A stretch of DNA of 64,000 nt, taken from contig NZ_KB900368.1 of the NCBI RefSeq assembly GCF_000378725.1, forward strand, positions 1 to 64,000. The letters are read 5' to 3'. The notes below the pieces were generated by a model. The model did not search any database and had not been told where the DNA came from. It worked only from the letters and a program-made list of their open reading frames with translations. This DNA is from Peptoniphilus lacrimalis DSM 7455 (GTDB lineage Bacteria > Bacillota > Clostridia > Tissierellales > Peptoniphilaceae). A program made the position numbers and the translations under genes. This document shows, piece by piece, positions 23,733 through 32,070 of the stretch (position 1 is the first letter of the stretch; every line of letters starts with the position of its first letter).

Positions 23733-25848
23733 CTTTGTCCTCCCTAGGGAAAATAAGTCGTACCTGAGCGCTTCCCTCCTTAATCGAAGAATTATTGCTG
23801 ATTTCAAATTTACCATTTTGATTCTTCATAAGTTCTCCAACAATAAACAAACCTAATCCTAAACCTTCATTACCAGGTTTCTTCGTAACAAAAGGTTCTT
23901 TTAGGTATTCTAAATCTCCCTTAAAACCACTTCCATTATCTTCAAAAACAACTTCAATAAACCTATTTGTTTTCTTTGTAGAAACTTTTATTTTGTCATC
24001 TTGGCCCATTCTCCAATACAAAGAATTGTTAATTAAGTTGTCAAAAATTCTTATCAAAGAAGATTTATTAATTTTTATGTGTTCTCCCTGTGTCTCAGTG
24101 TAGTCCTCTAAAACTTGAACTTCATTTGCTCTAAACTTGTATCTTGCTCTATACATAATGTTTATTAATAGCTCATTCAAACAGTATATTTTTTTGCTCT
24201 TATCTCTAATTAAATCATTTTGTCTAATTACTAAATTATTCGTCTCATTTATTAGCTCTACCAAAGAATTTCCATAATCTTGATTTTCTATTAATTCTTT
24301 CATTCTTTCTAATTTTTTTTCTAAGTCATGCATTATACTAAGATAGTCCATTACCTCAATAGACGTATTAAGCATGACATCTTTTATAAAATTAAGCTGT
24401 TTTCTAACTAAAAAAAGTCCGTCATGTAGCTCTTTTTTATCTTCTTCATTTATTTCCGCAATAGAATCAATTTTTTGAGAAAGAGTATCAATTGTGTCAT
24501 CATAATCAATTGTTACTTTTGGATCTCCTAAATATTTTTTAATTAAATACTTTACATCTTCTACTTTTGAAGAAAACTCAAAAACTACACTTTGAATTAT
24601 TTTCTTAAATTGTTGATACCCTGCATTAGCTATAAAGCCCTCACGATTCGTCTTTTCTTCTAAAATGACAGAATCATTTCTATTCAAATATACATTTCCA
24701 ACCAATACATTGTTGCTCAAAAACCTTCCTGGTCGATTTACTCTTCTTGAATCTAACTCAAGCCAATCTATTCCTAGTTCACCGTAATTGTAGACTCTTT
24801 GACCATCTCTATATACTCTAACCCCACCATTCTGTTTTACTACTTGCTTTAATGGTGTAATTTTTTTTAATGGCGAAAATTTATTTACCAGAGCAGAAAA
24901 ATCATAAGCAAAAAGCTCAACTTCAATTTCACCTAAATCTATATCTCTTTTAGCTAATGGAGTCGCTCCTCGTTTATCAATGTCAGTAATAATATCTTTT
25001 CCGCTCTCTATTCGATCGCCTTTCTTGACTACATCCATCCCTTCATAAGGATGGAAACTGAAAGTATAAATATATTCCATAGAAGAAGTGTCTATTTTTA
25101 GTTTCATACGAAACAAAGAGTAATTTAGATACTCTTCCAATCTCTTTGTTTCTTCTAATTCTTTATTCGGATATTTTTCATTAAATAATTTTATTTCAAA
25201 TATATCATCATTTTGTTCTTTCTTTATCTTTTGAATTTTTTCTTTGTTAAAAATAAGCTCATTGTTTTCTAACATTAAATAAGACTTATTCAGCGATGTT
25301 AATTTTGAACATTCTAACTGAATTTTTTCAACCAAAGCTTCATCCCATTCTTCCAACAAATCAGTAATAACAATTATAGTTCCATGATCTCCTAATAATT
25401 CATTTATATTTTTATTTATTATTGTAGGCTCTAAATTTACTGAGATATCCTGTAAATTTTCTCCTCTTTCAAATTCATTAAAATTAATTTTCAGATAAGA
25501 ACTTTCTAAAGATGTCTTTGTATAAATTTCAACTATATTACCAATCCTATTTAAAGCAAATCTTCCAATCCCTTTTTCACCGATTTTTCTTCTGCCCTTA
25601 TTTGTAAATGGTTTTTTTATTTTATTATCAGTACCTATCCTTAACCAATTATTCTCTAGTCCATCATAAGACATACCTGTACCATTATCATGAAATATCA
25701 GTTTGTTTTCTTCAATTCTAATATGACAAAAAGATGCATCTGCATCATATGAATTTTTAATTACTTCCGAAACAGCCAAAGTCACACTTTCAATCGATTC
25801 TCGACCTATTTGAAAAATTGTTCTGGCATCTATAGTAAAGTTACTCAT
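23722..25848 (-). CDS. Double-GHKL protein: Hsp90/MORC-like ATPase plus histidine-kinase-like ATPase
   Basis: A 708-residue soluble protein. The N-terminus is a GHKL ATPase of Hsp90/MutL/MORC style: N-box EVIKNSYDAD (28-37), DNGTGM (54-59) and lid GEKGIGRFALNRIG (90-103). The C-terminus is a second GHKL domain of histidine-kinase type: N-box FDNLINN (602-608), DNGSGF (637-642), GLGLGL (662-667). A helical region with MHDLEKKLERM before it resembles an H-box, with His507 as possible phospho-acceptor. No membrane segment or sensor domain is seen. Start 25848 has AGGAGGGA; an upstream ATG is ignored. Its operon mates are a receiver-like protein and a DNA methyltransferase, suggesting a cytosolic sensing module. 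Confidence 0.8.
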   Translation of the reverse strand: MSNFTIDARTIFQIGRESIESVTLAVSEVIKNSYDADASFCHIRIEENKLIFHDNGTGMSYDGLENNWLRIGTDNKIKKPFTNKGRRKIGEKGIGRFALNRIGNIVEIYTKTSLESSYLKINFNEFERGENLQDISVNLEPTIINKNINELLGDHGTIIVITDLLEEWDEALVEKIQLECSKLTSLNKSYLMLENNELIFNKEKIQKIKKEQNDDIFEIKLFNEKYPNKELEETKRLEEYLNYSLFRMKLKIDTSSMEYIYTFSFHPYEGMDVVKKGDRIESGKDIITDIDKRGATPLAKRDIDLGEIEVELFAYDFSALVNKFSPLKKITPLKQVVKQNGGVRVYRDGQRVYNYGELGIDWLELDSRRVNRPGRFLSNNVLVGNVYLNRNDSVILEEKTNREGFIANAGYQQFKKIIQSVVFEFSSKVEDVKYLIKKYLGDPKVTIDYDDTIDTLSQKIDSIAEINEEDKKELHDGLFLVRKQLNFIKDVMLNTSIEVMDYLSIMHDLEKKLERMKELIENQDYGNSLVELINETNNLVIRQNDLIRDKSKKIYCLNELLINIMYRARYKFRANEVQVLEDYTETQGEHIKINKSSLIRIFDNLINNSLYWRMGQDDKIKVSTKKTNRFIEVVFEDNGSGFKGDLEYLKEPFVTKKPGNEGLGLGLFIVGELMKNQNGKFEISNNSSIKEGSAQVRLIFPREDKDDN

Positions 25849-25943
25849 TAATCTCCCTCCTTTACAACACCTGTTACTTATTAAGGGGTTCATCAATATT
25901 CCTTACGCAACCTTATAGTTACATATCAAACTTTATTGATATT

Positions 25944-26165
25944 TCAATTTTTTATAGACTCATTAATTTCAATACACTCCATAATTTCTGATATATCACA
26001 TTCCAATGTATTACAAATCTTCAGCAATGTTTCTGTATTAACATTCTCATCATTTTTAAGCTTATAAAAAGTACTTCTGCTAATTCCTAATTTACTGATT
26101 AGATCTTTATGCTTTATTTCTCTATCAATAAGAAGTTTCCATAATTTTTTATAACTTAGTTTCAT
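25944..26165 (-). CDS. XRE-type helix-turn-helix regulator
   Basis: A 73-residue Cro/C1-like protein: KLWKLLIDREIKHKDLISKLGISRSTFYKLKNDENVNTETLLKICNTLECDISEIME is a complete HTH_3-type domain. Such small regulators often act as controller proteins for restriction-modification or defence operons by delaying effector expression. It is the first gene of the operon, 95 bases ahead of the GHKL gene, with GGGAG before the chosen ATG at 26163-26165. Its promoter contains TGGTATAAT. Control of the downstream genes is inferred from position. Confidence 0.8.
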   Translation of the reverse strand: MKLSYKKLWKLLIDREIKHKDLISKLGISRSTFYKLKNDENVNTETLLKICNTLECDISEIMECIEINESIKN

Positions 26166-26204
26166 AATTATCTCCCACTTATTTTCAGTCACGATTTAAA
26201 GTTT

Positions 26205-26210
26205 ATTATA
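26205..26210 (-). promoter_or_regulatory. Extended -10 promoter of the XRE/GHKL operon
   Basis: Minus-strand TGGTATAAT about 40 bases upstream of the XRE start codon. The -35 region is weak. The end of the IS481-like element lies about 60 bases further upstream. Confidence 0.55.
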
Positions 26211-26270
26211 CCATACTTTAGTTTTCTATTTCACATAAAAGTGTTGACTATAGCTTTAGAATGTCTTAAC

Positions 26271-27477
26271 TGTCAAGACATATGTTACACATTCCGATCA
26301 AGATGCATCTGACACAGTTGTCTTTTTTCCGGAGGTCTTCTAACAGACACTTGCTTTCGACTTGTCAAGGGCGAAGAGTGAGCAAGGGGAGCGTCCCTTG
26401 ACCTGGAGAAAGGAAGTGACTATCCTTCTCGCCTGGAAAATGCATTAGCCTAAGCGACTGAGCCTTCAAAATACTCTTGTACTATCTCTTCCGGGCTTTT
26501 GAAATTCAGAACGTATTTAGCTGTCGTATTGTAACGTCGCTCATGCTTTTTTACCTGACTAATTAAATCTTTTTTTCTTGTAAAAATGTGTCGATTATAC
26601 AGGATTTTCCCATCTTCTCGATGGTTTCTCTCCACTCTCCCGTTTTGGCACGGCGAATAGGGTCTTGTCCTTCGCAGAACCCAGCCTTTTTCCCTTTCCG
26701 CCAGTTCAAAGCGACTTTCCCGATTGGTGTGATCATCGTCGTTCACAAATTCTAAGCTGTTGTCTACCTGAATGGTATGAATGGAAAATCCCATTCTTTC
26801 TTATAAATCATCTAAAAATTTTGTTGTCTCATAGGTCGACTTCTCATCAACGATTTTTAGAACACGCTTTCGACTGAATTCATCAATAGCTGTTATCTGG
26901 TAATAGCGTAATCCATAGCTTGGAAAGCGGACACATTCTTGCGGAACGTATTTGATGTCTATTTGCACCTTATCTCCCGGAAACTTCTCCTGCAGCCCTT
27001 CATAGCGTGTGTAGCTCTTACGATGAGCTTGTGGCTTTCTATAGCCTTTTTTACGTATTTGACGACACATTCTTTCAAAACATCGGCTGTATCCCTTAGA
27101 ACGACATCGTACATACACTTCCGCCAGACCATACACATCATTTCTTCTTAGCATGCGACGTATCAAACACAGTTCTTCTTCCCTGTGGGCCTTGGGACTT
27201 GTTTTCGGTTTTCGTGAACGAAGAGCGAGACCGCCGGCCGTGCCGTCGTATCGCTTCAGTAGGCGATACACAAATTGTCGGTAAGTATGATACCTTCGTG
27301 CCGCCTTTGTCACGACGTGCATTAATGCGTATTCACATACTTTTTGACGATATCTCATTTCTTCAGTTATAATCTTACTCAAGAGGGGCTCCTTTCGATG
27401 CAAAGAGTTTTTTGGTTAAACACATTGTATCAGAACACCTCTTTTATTTTTTTGAAAGTGTCATATATGTCTTACTA
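26271..27477 (-). mobile_element. IS481-like insertion sequence (inactive)
   Basis: About 1.2 kb bounded by imperfect inverted repeats: TGTCAAGACATATGTTACAC at the left and, read inward from the right, TAGTAAGACATATATGACAC. It holds one DDE transposase frame with an internal stop. The base composition is clearly richer in G and C than the surrounding DNA, indicating recent arrival from another host. It lies between the AbiEii stub and the XRE promoter. Confidence 0.65.
26450..27403 (-). pseudogene. IS481-family-like DDE transposase with internal stop
   Basis: A 317-codon frame read in a single phase. The N-terminal helix-turn-helix (EYALMHVVTKAARRYHTYRQFVYRLLKRYDGT) is followed by the integrase core QIDIKYVP...YQITAIDEFSRKRVLKIVDE. 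A TAA codon at 26801-26803 (FLDDL*ERMGFSI) is followed in the same frame by QVDNSLEFVNDDDH, RTRPYSPCQNGRVERNHRED and the C-terminal end. Reading through one stop restores the whole protein, so this is a nonsense mutation, not two genes. The first stop removes the second and third catalytic acidic residues. Confidence 0.85.
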
Positions 27478-27536
27478 CATTACATTGTCATTGTTAAATG
27501 CTTTTATATGTTTTTTATTTATTAAAATTTTTTTAT

Positions 27537-27623
27537 TCAATATTTTAAAACTTCTTGCGACTTTAGATTTTTCTTCTCTGCCAGACTTCTTATCTTGCCC
27601 TTTATGCTCTCGATATTAATCAC
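27537..27623 (-). pseudogene. abiEii: AbiEii nucleotidyltransferase toxin, N-terminal stub
   Basis: The 28-codon frame VINIESIKGKIRSLAEKKNL then KSQEVLKY begins with GTG overlapping the abiEi stop (GTGA), the usual abiEi-abiEii junction. The sequence matches the conserved AbiEii opening (IKGKIRxLAEKKNLKSQEVL). It ends in a stop and an AT-rich 60-base stretch before the IS481-like element. The nucleotidyltransferase active site is entirely missing, so the type IV toxin is lost and the antitoxin is an orphan. Confidence 0.75.
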
Positions 27624-28207
27624 GATAATACCTCCATGTATTTCCTAATTTCATCTTCTATTTTAAATAGTCTACTGTATTTTATGAGTCGTCTTAGATT
27701 TTTATTTGGTGATTTAAAGTATATTTTTAAGGCTTCTGTAAAAATCTGTTTATCTATTTTTTCTCTGTCGATTATGATGTCGCAAATTGTTCGATCTATA
27801 TCGTAAACTGGGATAATATTGCCTTGTGGTGATTTTATTTCTGTCTTTCCAATTTCGTATAAATCTTTTTTTACATAGTGAACTTGTAGATCTTCGTACC
27901 TCTTTTTGATATGGCTTGCATTGTAGCCTTGAGGTACAGATATATGAAATACATTCGGGGTCCTGTCGGATAGGTCGTGGAGGTATAGGGCTGTTTGATG
28001 GGAAAATATTATTCGATTACTATTTGATGATATTAGAACAAAATCATCTATTACTTTTCCTTTTAATTGATATAGTCCTGGTCTTAATCTTTCTAATTGT
28101 CCGATTTTGGTTAATTCTGATAAATTATGCCTAGTATATCCAAGTTCTTCTGCTTCTTTGTTAGTTATTACTAAATTTTCTTGTATATATTCTTTAAGTG
28201 TATTCAT
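27620..28207 (-). CDS. abiEi: AbiEi-type antitoxin, orphan
   Basis: A 195-residue protein of the AbiEi antitoxin family (type IV toxin-antitoxin). The winged-helix N-terminus (YIQENLVITNKEAEELGYTRHNLSELTKIGQLERLRPGLYQL) is followed by the effector-neutralising C-terminal domain (FSHQTALYLHDLSDRTPNVFHISVPQGYNA, IPVYDIDRTICDIIIDREKID). AbiEi represses its own promoter by binding inverted repeats. ATG at 28205-28207 follows AGGAGGCGG. The partner toxin survives only as a 28-codon stub, so the gene may be kept as a regulator or as an anti-addiction function; this is inference. Confidence 0.87.
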   Translation of the reverse strand: MNTLKEYIQENLVITNKEAEELGYTRHNLSELTKIGQLERLRPGLYQLKGKVIDDFVLISSNSNRIIFSHQTALYLHDLSDRTPNVFHISVPQGYNASHIKKRYEDLQVHYVKKDLYEIGKTEIKSPQGNIIPVYDIDRTICDIIIDREKIDKQIFTEALKIYFKSPNKNLRRLIKYSRLFKIEDEIRKYMEVLS

Positions 28208-28227
28208 AATCCGCCTCCTCTCGTTTA

Positions 28228-28263
28228 CGCTTTTATTATATGTTATAAAAGCGAATATGTAAA
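28228..28263 (-). promoter_or_regulatory. abiEi promoter with autoregulatory inverted repeat
   Basis: Minus-strand TTTACA (28258-28263) and TATAAT (28235-28240) are 17 bp apart. The -10 is flanked by perfect arms CGCTTTTAT (28228-28236) and ATAAAAGCG (28245-28253), placed as expected for an AbiEi operator. Confidence 0.75.
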
Positions 28264-28342
28264 GTTGACTTATAGATATTTTATTATATTGAAAAGGATG
28301 TAACGAATTGATGTGTACCCAGAAAACTGGACACATTAATAT

Positions 28343-29143
28343 TTAGTTTGCATTCATGGATGCTAACCTATACAAGGTAGGTGGCATCCATTTTGTTTTC
28401 TTCTGAATCCTTTCGTTGTTGTAGTAGTATATATATTCATCTATTGCATTTGAAAACTCTTTAAATGTCTTAAAATCTCTCTCATATCCATAATACATCT
28501 CTGTTTTTAGTCTACCAAAGAATGTTTCCATTATGCAATTATCGTAGCAGTTTCCTTTTCTTGACATTGACTGCGTTATTTGATGCTTTTCTAGTTCTTT
28601 GATGTAGTAGCTGTTTTGATATTGCCATCCTTGGTCTGAGTGCAAGATTAAGCCTTCTACGCATGGAAACTTTTCAAATGCTCTATCAAGCATTCTTGAT
28701 ACTTGCTCTAGATTTGGATGTAAGGATAAGTCATATGAGATGATTTCGTTTGTATACATATCTAATATTGGTGATAGATAGCATTTACCCCATGTGAAGT
28801 TAAATTGGGATACATCTGTAGTCCACTTAGTACATGGCTTTGTTGCTGTGAATTCTCTATTTATGATGTTACTAGCTACTTTACCAACACTTCCCATATA
28901 TGAATGATACTTATCTTTTGGTCTCTTGCCCAGAAGATTCATATTGTGCATAAGTCTTTGAACTCTTTTGTGGTTTACTATATATCCTTTACTTAAGAGA
29001 GTTTGATGAACTCTTCTTACTCCGTATCTACCCTTGTTTGAAGTAAATATTTCTTTTATTTGTTCTTTGATTTCTTTGTTTCTTAGATCAACTTTGTCAA
29101 CTTTACTTAATTCGTAGTAGTATGTTGATTTAGGCATGTTCAT
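28343..29143 (-). CDS. IS3-family transposase OrfB (DDE integrase)
   Basis: A 266-residue catalytic part with HTH_21 (EQIKEIFTSNKGRYGVRRVHQTLLSKGYIVNHKRVQRLMHNM) and an rve integrase core: first Asp in KWTTDVSQF, second in LILHSDQGWQYQ, and Glu in CYDNCIMETFFGRLKTE. The frame is open upstream of its ATG and overlaps orfA by about 30 codons, so the active transposase is expected as an OrfAB fusion made by -1 frameshifting at GAGAAAAAG near 29210. All three catalytic residues are present, so the element could be active. Confidence 0.88.
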   Translation of the reverse strand: MNMPKSTYYYELSKVDKVDLRNKEIKEQIKEIFTSNKGRYGVRRVHQTLLSKGYIVNHKRVQRLMHNMNLLGKRPKDKYHSYMGSVGKVASNIINREFTATKPCTKWTTDVSQFNFTWGKCYLSPILDMYTNEIISYDLSLHPNLEQVSRMLDRAFEKFPCVEGLILHSDQGWQYQNSYYIKELEKHQITQSMSRKGNCYDNCIMETFFGRLKTEMYYGYERDFKTFKEFSNAIDEYIYYYNNERIQKKTKWMPPTLYRLASMNAN

Positions 29144-29181
29144 AGCCTTTAAAAGATATTTTAATTTGTACCCTTCAGTCC

Positions 29182-29730
29182 TTAGTTCTCTGATGACTGC
29201 TGCTTTTTCTCCTTGAGATATGCAGCATACTTTTCTCTTCTCAAGGCGTCTAATTTTTTTTCGACTGCTTGTACTGTTCTTAAGTATTCATTTTCTTCTC
29301 TTAAACGAATAAGTTCTTCTCTTTCGGATTCGTTAAGTGGCTTTGGCTCTATATTAGTGTTTTCATTCTTATTTTTCATTTTAGGTGGACATCCTCTCTT
29401 CTTAATCTCAAGAGAATTATACCCAAATTTTTTATATTTGTTAACCCAAGTGTAAAGTTGACCATCTGGAATACCAGCCTCTACAGCTACAGACTTATAT
29501 GAATTTCCTGCTAATACTTTTGATATCAATTTAAATTTTTCTTCTGCAGTCCACTTTTTATCTTGCTCTTTGTGTTTAAGGATTTCTTCACCATGAGAAT
29601 CAACAAGTTTGCTCCAATATCTAATTTTATCTCTAAACATACGTTGTTTGACACCTTCTGGTGTTTCCATCCACTTTCCTTGTTTGTATAGTTCTACGCA
29701 TTCTTTTTTGAATTCATAACTATATCGCAT
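29182..29730 (-). CDS. IS3-family transposase OrfA (HTH)
   Basis: A 182-residue DNA-binding half: two helix-turn-helix regions (SYEFKKECVELYKQGKW..., and EEKFKLISKVLAGNSYKSVAVEAGIPDGQLYTWVNKYKKFG), then a leucine-rich coiled coil (EREELIRLREENEYLRTVQAVEKKLDALRREKYAAYLKEKK). ATG at 29728-29730 follows AGGAGGG; the earlier ATG lies at the IS end. A slippery A5G run near its end allows production of the OrfAB transposase. Confidence 0.85.
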   Translation of the reverse strand: MRYSYEFKKECVELYKQGKWMETPEGVKQRMFRDKIRYWSKLVDSHGEEILKHKEQDKKWTAEEKFKLISKVLAGNSYKSVAVEAGIPDGQLYTWVNKYKKFGYNSLEIKKRGCPPKMKNKNENTNIEPKPLNESEREELIRLREENEYLRTVQAVEKKLDALRREKYAAYLKEKKQQSSEN

Positions 29731-29795
29731 AAAAATACCCTCCTTACTGGTTTGTCCAGTAAAGAGGGTACATATCAAATCCTTACTCCCTTAAA

Positions 29796-29823
29796 TAAAA
29801 AAGAGCAGCCTTTTAAGCTACTC
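29796..29823 (-). terminator. Terminator downstream of the ICE 2 recombinase
   Basis: Arms GAGCAGC (29803-29809) and GCTACTC (29817-29823) pair with one G-U, followed by a T run on the minus strand. It lies about 170 bases beyond the recombinase stop, next to the IS3 element. Confidence 0.7.
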
Positions 29824-29867
29824 CTGTAGAAAGTACAAAATGAGTTAATTATATTTTTTGTGTTTCC

Positions 29868-29992
29868 TCATACTAGTCTCAAAACTACTCTTACATCCAT
29901 GTAGTTTTTCTGATTCTTTTTGACGTATCCTTCTTCATCTTTATCAAAGACAAAATGCTTATAAAACTGCTTAAAATGCAGGATTTCTAAGT
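29868..29992 (-). pseudogene. Possible C-terminal protein fragment after recombinase
   Basis: Immediately after the recombinase gene a different frame reads EILHFKQFYKHFVFDKDEEG then YVKKNQKNYMDVRVVLRLV to a TGA at 29868-29870. The composition looks protein-like, but there is no start codon or ribosome site. It may be the tail of a gene whose beginning was lost when the recombinase end of the ICE was joined here. I do not recognise it. Confidence 0.3.
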
Positions 29993-31669
29993 TTACATCT
30001 TTTGTATCAACGCTATAGCTTCAACGTGCTCATCATTGTCCAAACCTATGTTGAGATTTTCTTCTATAATCGGAAGCTTGAAAGTAATTGATTTTAGCCA
30101 TTGTCCGTTAGGCTGTTTTTCTTCATAAACTTGAATTTCAGAAATCAAAGCTGTAATTAACTGTCTACGCTCTACATCATTCATGACTTTATAGAGCTTA
30201 TCAAAATAGATCAGAACCTTATATATGTTATCTCCTGTAAGCTTTTCAGCTTCAATAGTCTGTTTCTTTGCTTTCGCATCAATTAGTGATGATTCTAATT
30301 CATCTATTTTGTCATACATGCGATAAAGTCTGTCGTCTAAATCCTGTTTCCTTCTCTTATAGTGCTTATCTTCAACATCTAAATTATCTATTTCCTCAAT
30401 TAGCTTAAACTTTGTAGAATGACACTTCCTCAATTCCTTTTGGTAATTATCTATTTCTGTTTCTATTTCAGAGGTATCCACCTTCATGTTGATTTTCTCT
30501 TGCATCATAGAAGCAAATTTCGGATTACTTACAATCTTGACAATTACCTCTGCAACAGCATCATCTAACAATTCTTCTCTAATTTGCTTACGGAAAGTAC
30601 ACTTATGACCTCTTATCATCTGCCTATGTTTACAACCATAGTAATAAAAATCTTTATACTTTGTGCCATCTTTCTTTTTCTTGATACACTTGTTTCCAAA
30701 CATTCCCACTCCACATATCGGGCATTTTACAATTCCAGAAAGCAAGTGTGTGCGTGTATCTTTTCCTTTATTCACATGCTCATATTTCTTTGCTTGAGAT
30801 TTTAGCTTAACCTGAGCAGCTTGCCAAACTTCATCGGAAACTATAGCTTCATGTATCCCTTCAGATATTAGATACTCATCTTGTTCAACCTGCTTATATT
30901 CATTTCTTGTACCATGAACTTTTTCTAAAGTTCTTCTTCCAAATGCTATTTTCCCATTATATACAGGATTCTTTAATATCTTTCTTATAAGACCTGCATC
31001 AAACAAAGGATTCTTACCATTCTGTCTTGGGATTTTTCTAATTCCATGATTCTCTAAGTATTTAGATATCCCATTGGCTCCTATCGTAGTATTTACATAC
31101 TGGTCGAAAATCGTTCTTATGGCAATTGCCTCTTCCTCATTTATAAATAGCTTGCCATCTTCAAGTTTATATCCATACGGAGCAAAGCCGCCATTCCACT
31201 TTCCTTCCCTTGCTTTTTGAATGCGACCTTCCATTGTTTGAATACGTATGTTTTCTCTTTCTATTTCAGCCACAGCTGATAAAACAGAAATCATTAGTTT
31301 CCCGGCATCTTTAGATGAATCAATGCCATCTTCAACGCAAATAAGATTAACTCCATAATCCTGCATTATCTGAAGTGTAGAAAGAACATCAGCGGCATTT
31401 CTTGCAAATCTTGATAACTTAAACACAAGAACAAAAGACACTCCATCTTTTCCAGATTTTATATCTTCCATCATTCGATTGAACTGAATTCTACCTTCAA
31501 TAGACTTGCCAGACTTTCCGGCATCTTCATACTCTCCAACAATTTCATAATCGTTGTAAATAGCAAAAGCTTTCATTCTTGATTTTTGTGCCTCTAACGA
31601 ATACCCCTCTATCTGTATTGACGTAGATACTCGTGTATAGAGGTATACTTTTATTTTTTCTTTTGACAT
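29993..31669 (-). CDS. Large serine recombinase of ICE 2
   Basis: A 558-residue site-specific recombinase. The resolvase domain (YTRVSTSIQIEGYSLEAQKSRM, EDAGKSGKSIEGRIQFNRM, FKLSRFARNAADVL) carries the serine nucleophile in RVST; then come a recombinase domain (APYGYKLEDGKLFINEEEAIAIRTIF), a zinc ribbon (CPICGVGMFGNK..YYGCKH..GHKCTFRK) and a long coiled coil. It is unrelated in detail to the TnpX-like enzyme at 7708-9378. Position after a sigma-like factor and small ORF is the usual end of Tn1549/CTn-type elements, so the ICE 2 attachment site is expected just left of this gene. Confidence 0.9.
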   Translation of the reverse strand: MSKEKIKVYLYTRVSTSIQIEGYSLEAQKSRMKAFAIYNDYEIVGEYEDAGKSGKSIEGRIQFNRMMEDIKSGKDGVSFVLVFKLSRFARNAADVLSTLQIMQDYGVNLICVEDGIDSSKDAGKLMISVLSAVAEIERENIRIQTMEGRIQKAREGKWNGGFAPYGYKLEDGKLFINEEEAIAIRTIFDQYVNTTIGANGISKYLENHGIRKIPRQNGKNPLFDAGLIRKILKNPVYNGKIAFGRRTLEKVHGTRNEYKQVEQDEYLISEGIHEAIVSDEVWQAAQVKLKSQAKKYEHVNKGKDTRTHLLSGIVKCPICGVGMFGNKCIKKKKDGTKYKDFYYYGCKHRQMIRGHKCTFRKQIREELLDDAVAEVIVKIVSNPKFASMMQEKINMKVDTSEIETEIDNYQKELRKCHSTKFKLIEEIDNLDVEDKHYKRRKQDLDDRLYRMYDKIDELESSLIDAKAKKQTIEAEKLTGDNIYKVLIYFDKLYKVMNDVERRQLITALISEIQVYEEKQPNGQWLKSITFKLPIIEENLNIGLDNDEHVEAIALIQKM

Positions 31670-31760
31670 AGCATTAACCTCAATATAATTTTTCTATATC
31701 ATATATAAATTTTTGAATTTAAGTTTGGACTATCATTTCAAGTATATTATAACACCTTTA

Positions 31761-31928
31761 TTAGTCCGCCTCAATTAGTGTTTTTGCCATGTCAAAACTA
31801 TTTTTAATCTCTTGATTTTTTGCTGGCGTTGGATCGGGCAGATTATCTAAATCTAAAACACCAGCATATTTTGTAATCAGATTTGCTATTAAATCAGCCA
31901 ATCCATTCCAGTCACTATCCACAGACAC
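31761..31928 (-). CDS. Small acidic ORF upstream of recombinase
   Basis: A 55-residue frame starting GTG at 31926-31928 with AGGAGGG: (V)SVDSDWNGLADLIANLITK, then YAGVLDLDNLPDPTPAKNQ and a helical end. It is acidic and has no cysteine or membrane segment. A small ORF between the sigma-like gene and the recombinase is common in this ICE type and may be an excision accessory factor. The function is unknown; the ribosome site and conserved position support reality. Confidence 0.5.
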   Translation of the reverse strand: MSVDSDWNGLADLIANLITKYAGVLDLDNLPDPTPAKNQEIKNSFDMAKTLIEAD

Positions 31929-32070
31929 CCCTCCTTCCTTTACAAACTTTCTATAATCAAAATATGTTTTCTTCTATATTTTAAGTTTAACGACTTTGGT
32001 AGGTGCTTGGCAGCAACATAGGAATCTCACCTCCGCCTCTTATTCCAGACGAGCCGGCTTAAACTATTGA

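Larger units (their letters stand above)
28308..29778 (-). mobile_element. IS3-family insertion sequence
   Basis: About 1.47 kb with ends TTGATGTGTACCC (28308) and, inverted, TTGATATGTACCC (to 29778); inside these both ends read ACTGGACA. It carries overlapping orfA and orfB as in IS150-like IS3 elements. I could not identify a clear target duplication outside the repeats. It lies between the AbiEi promoter and the ICE 2 recombinase. Confidence 0.82.

Noticed and set aside
26450-27403. Two separate transposase genes
   Set aside because: Both pieces are in the same reading frame separated by one stop codon and two codons, so it is one gene with a nonsense mutation.
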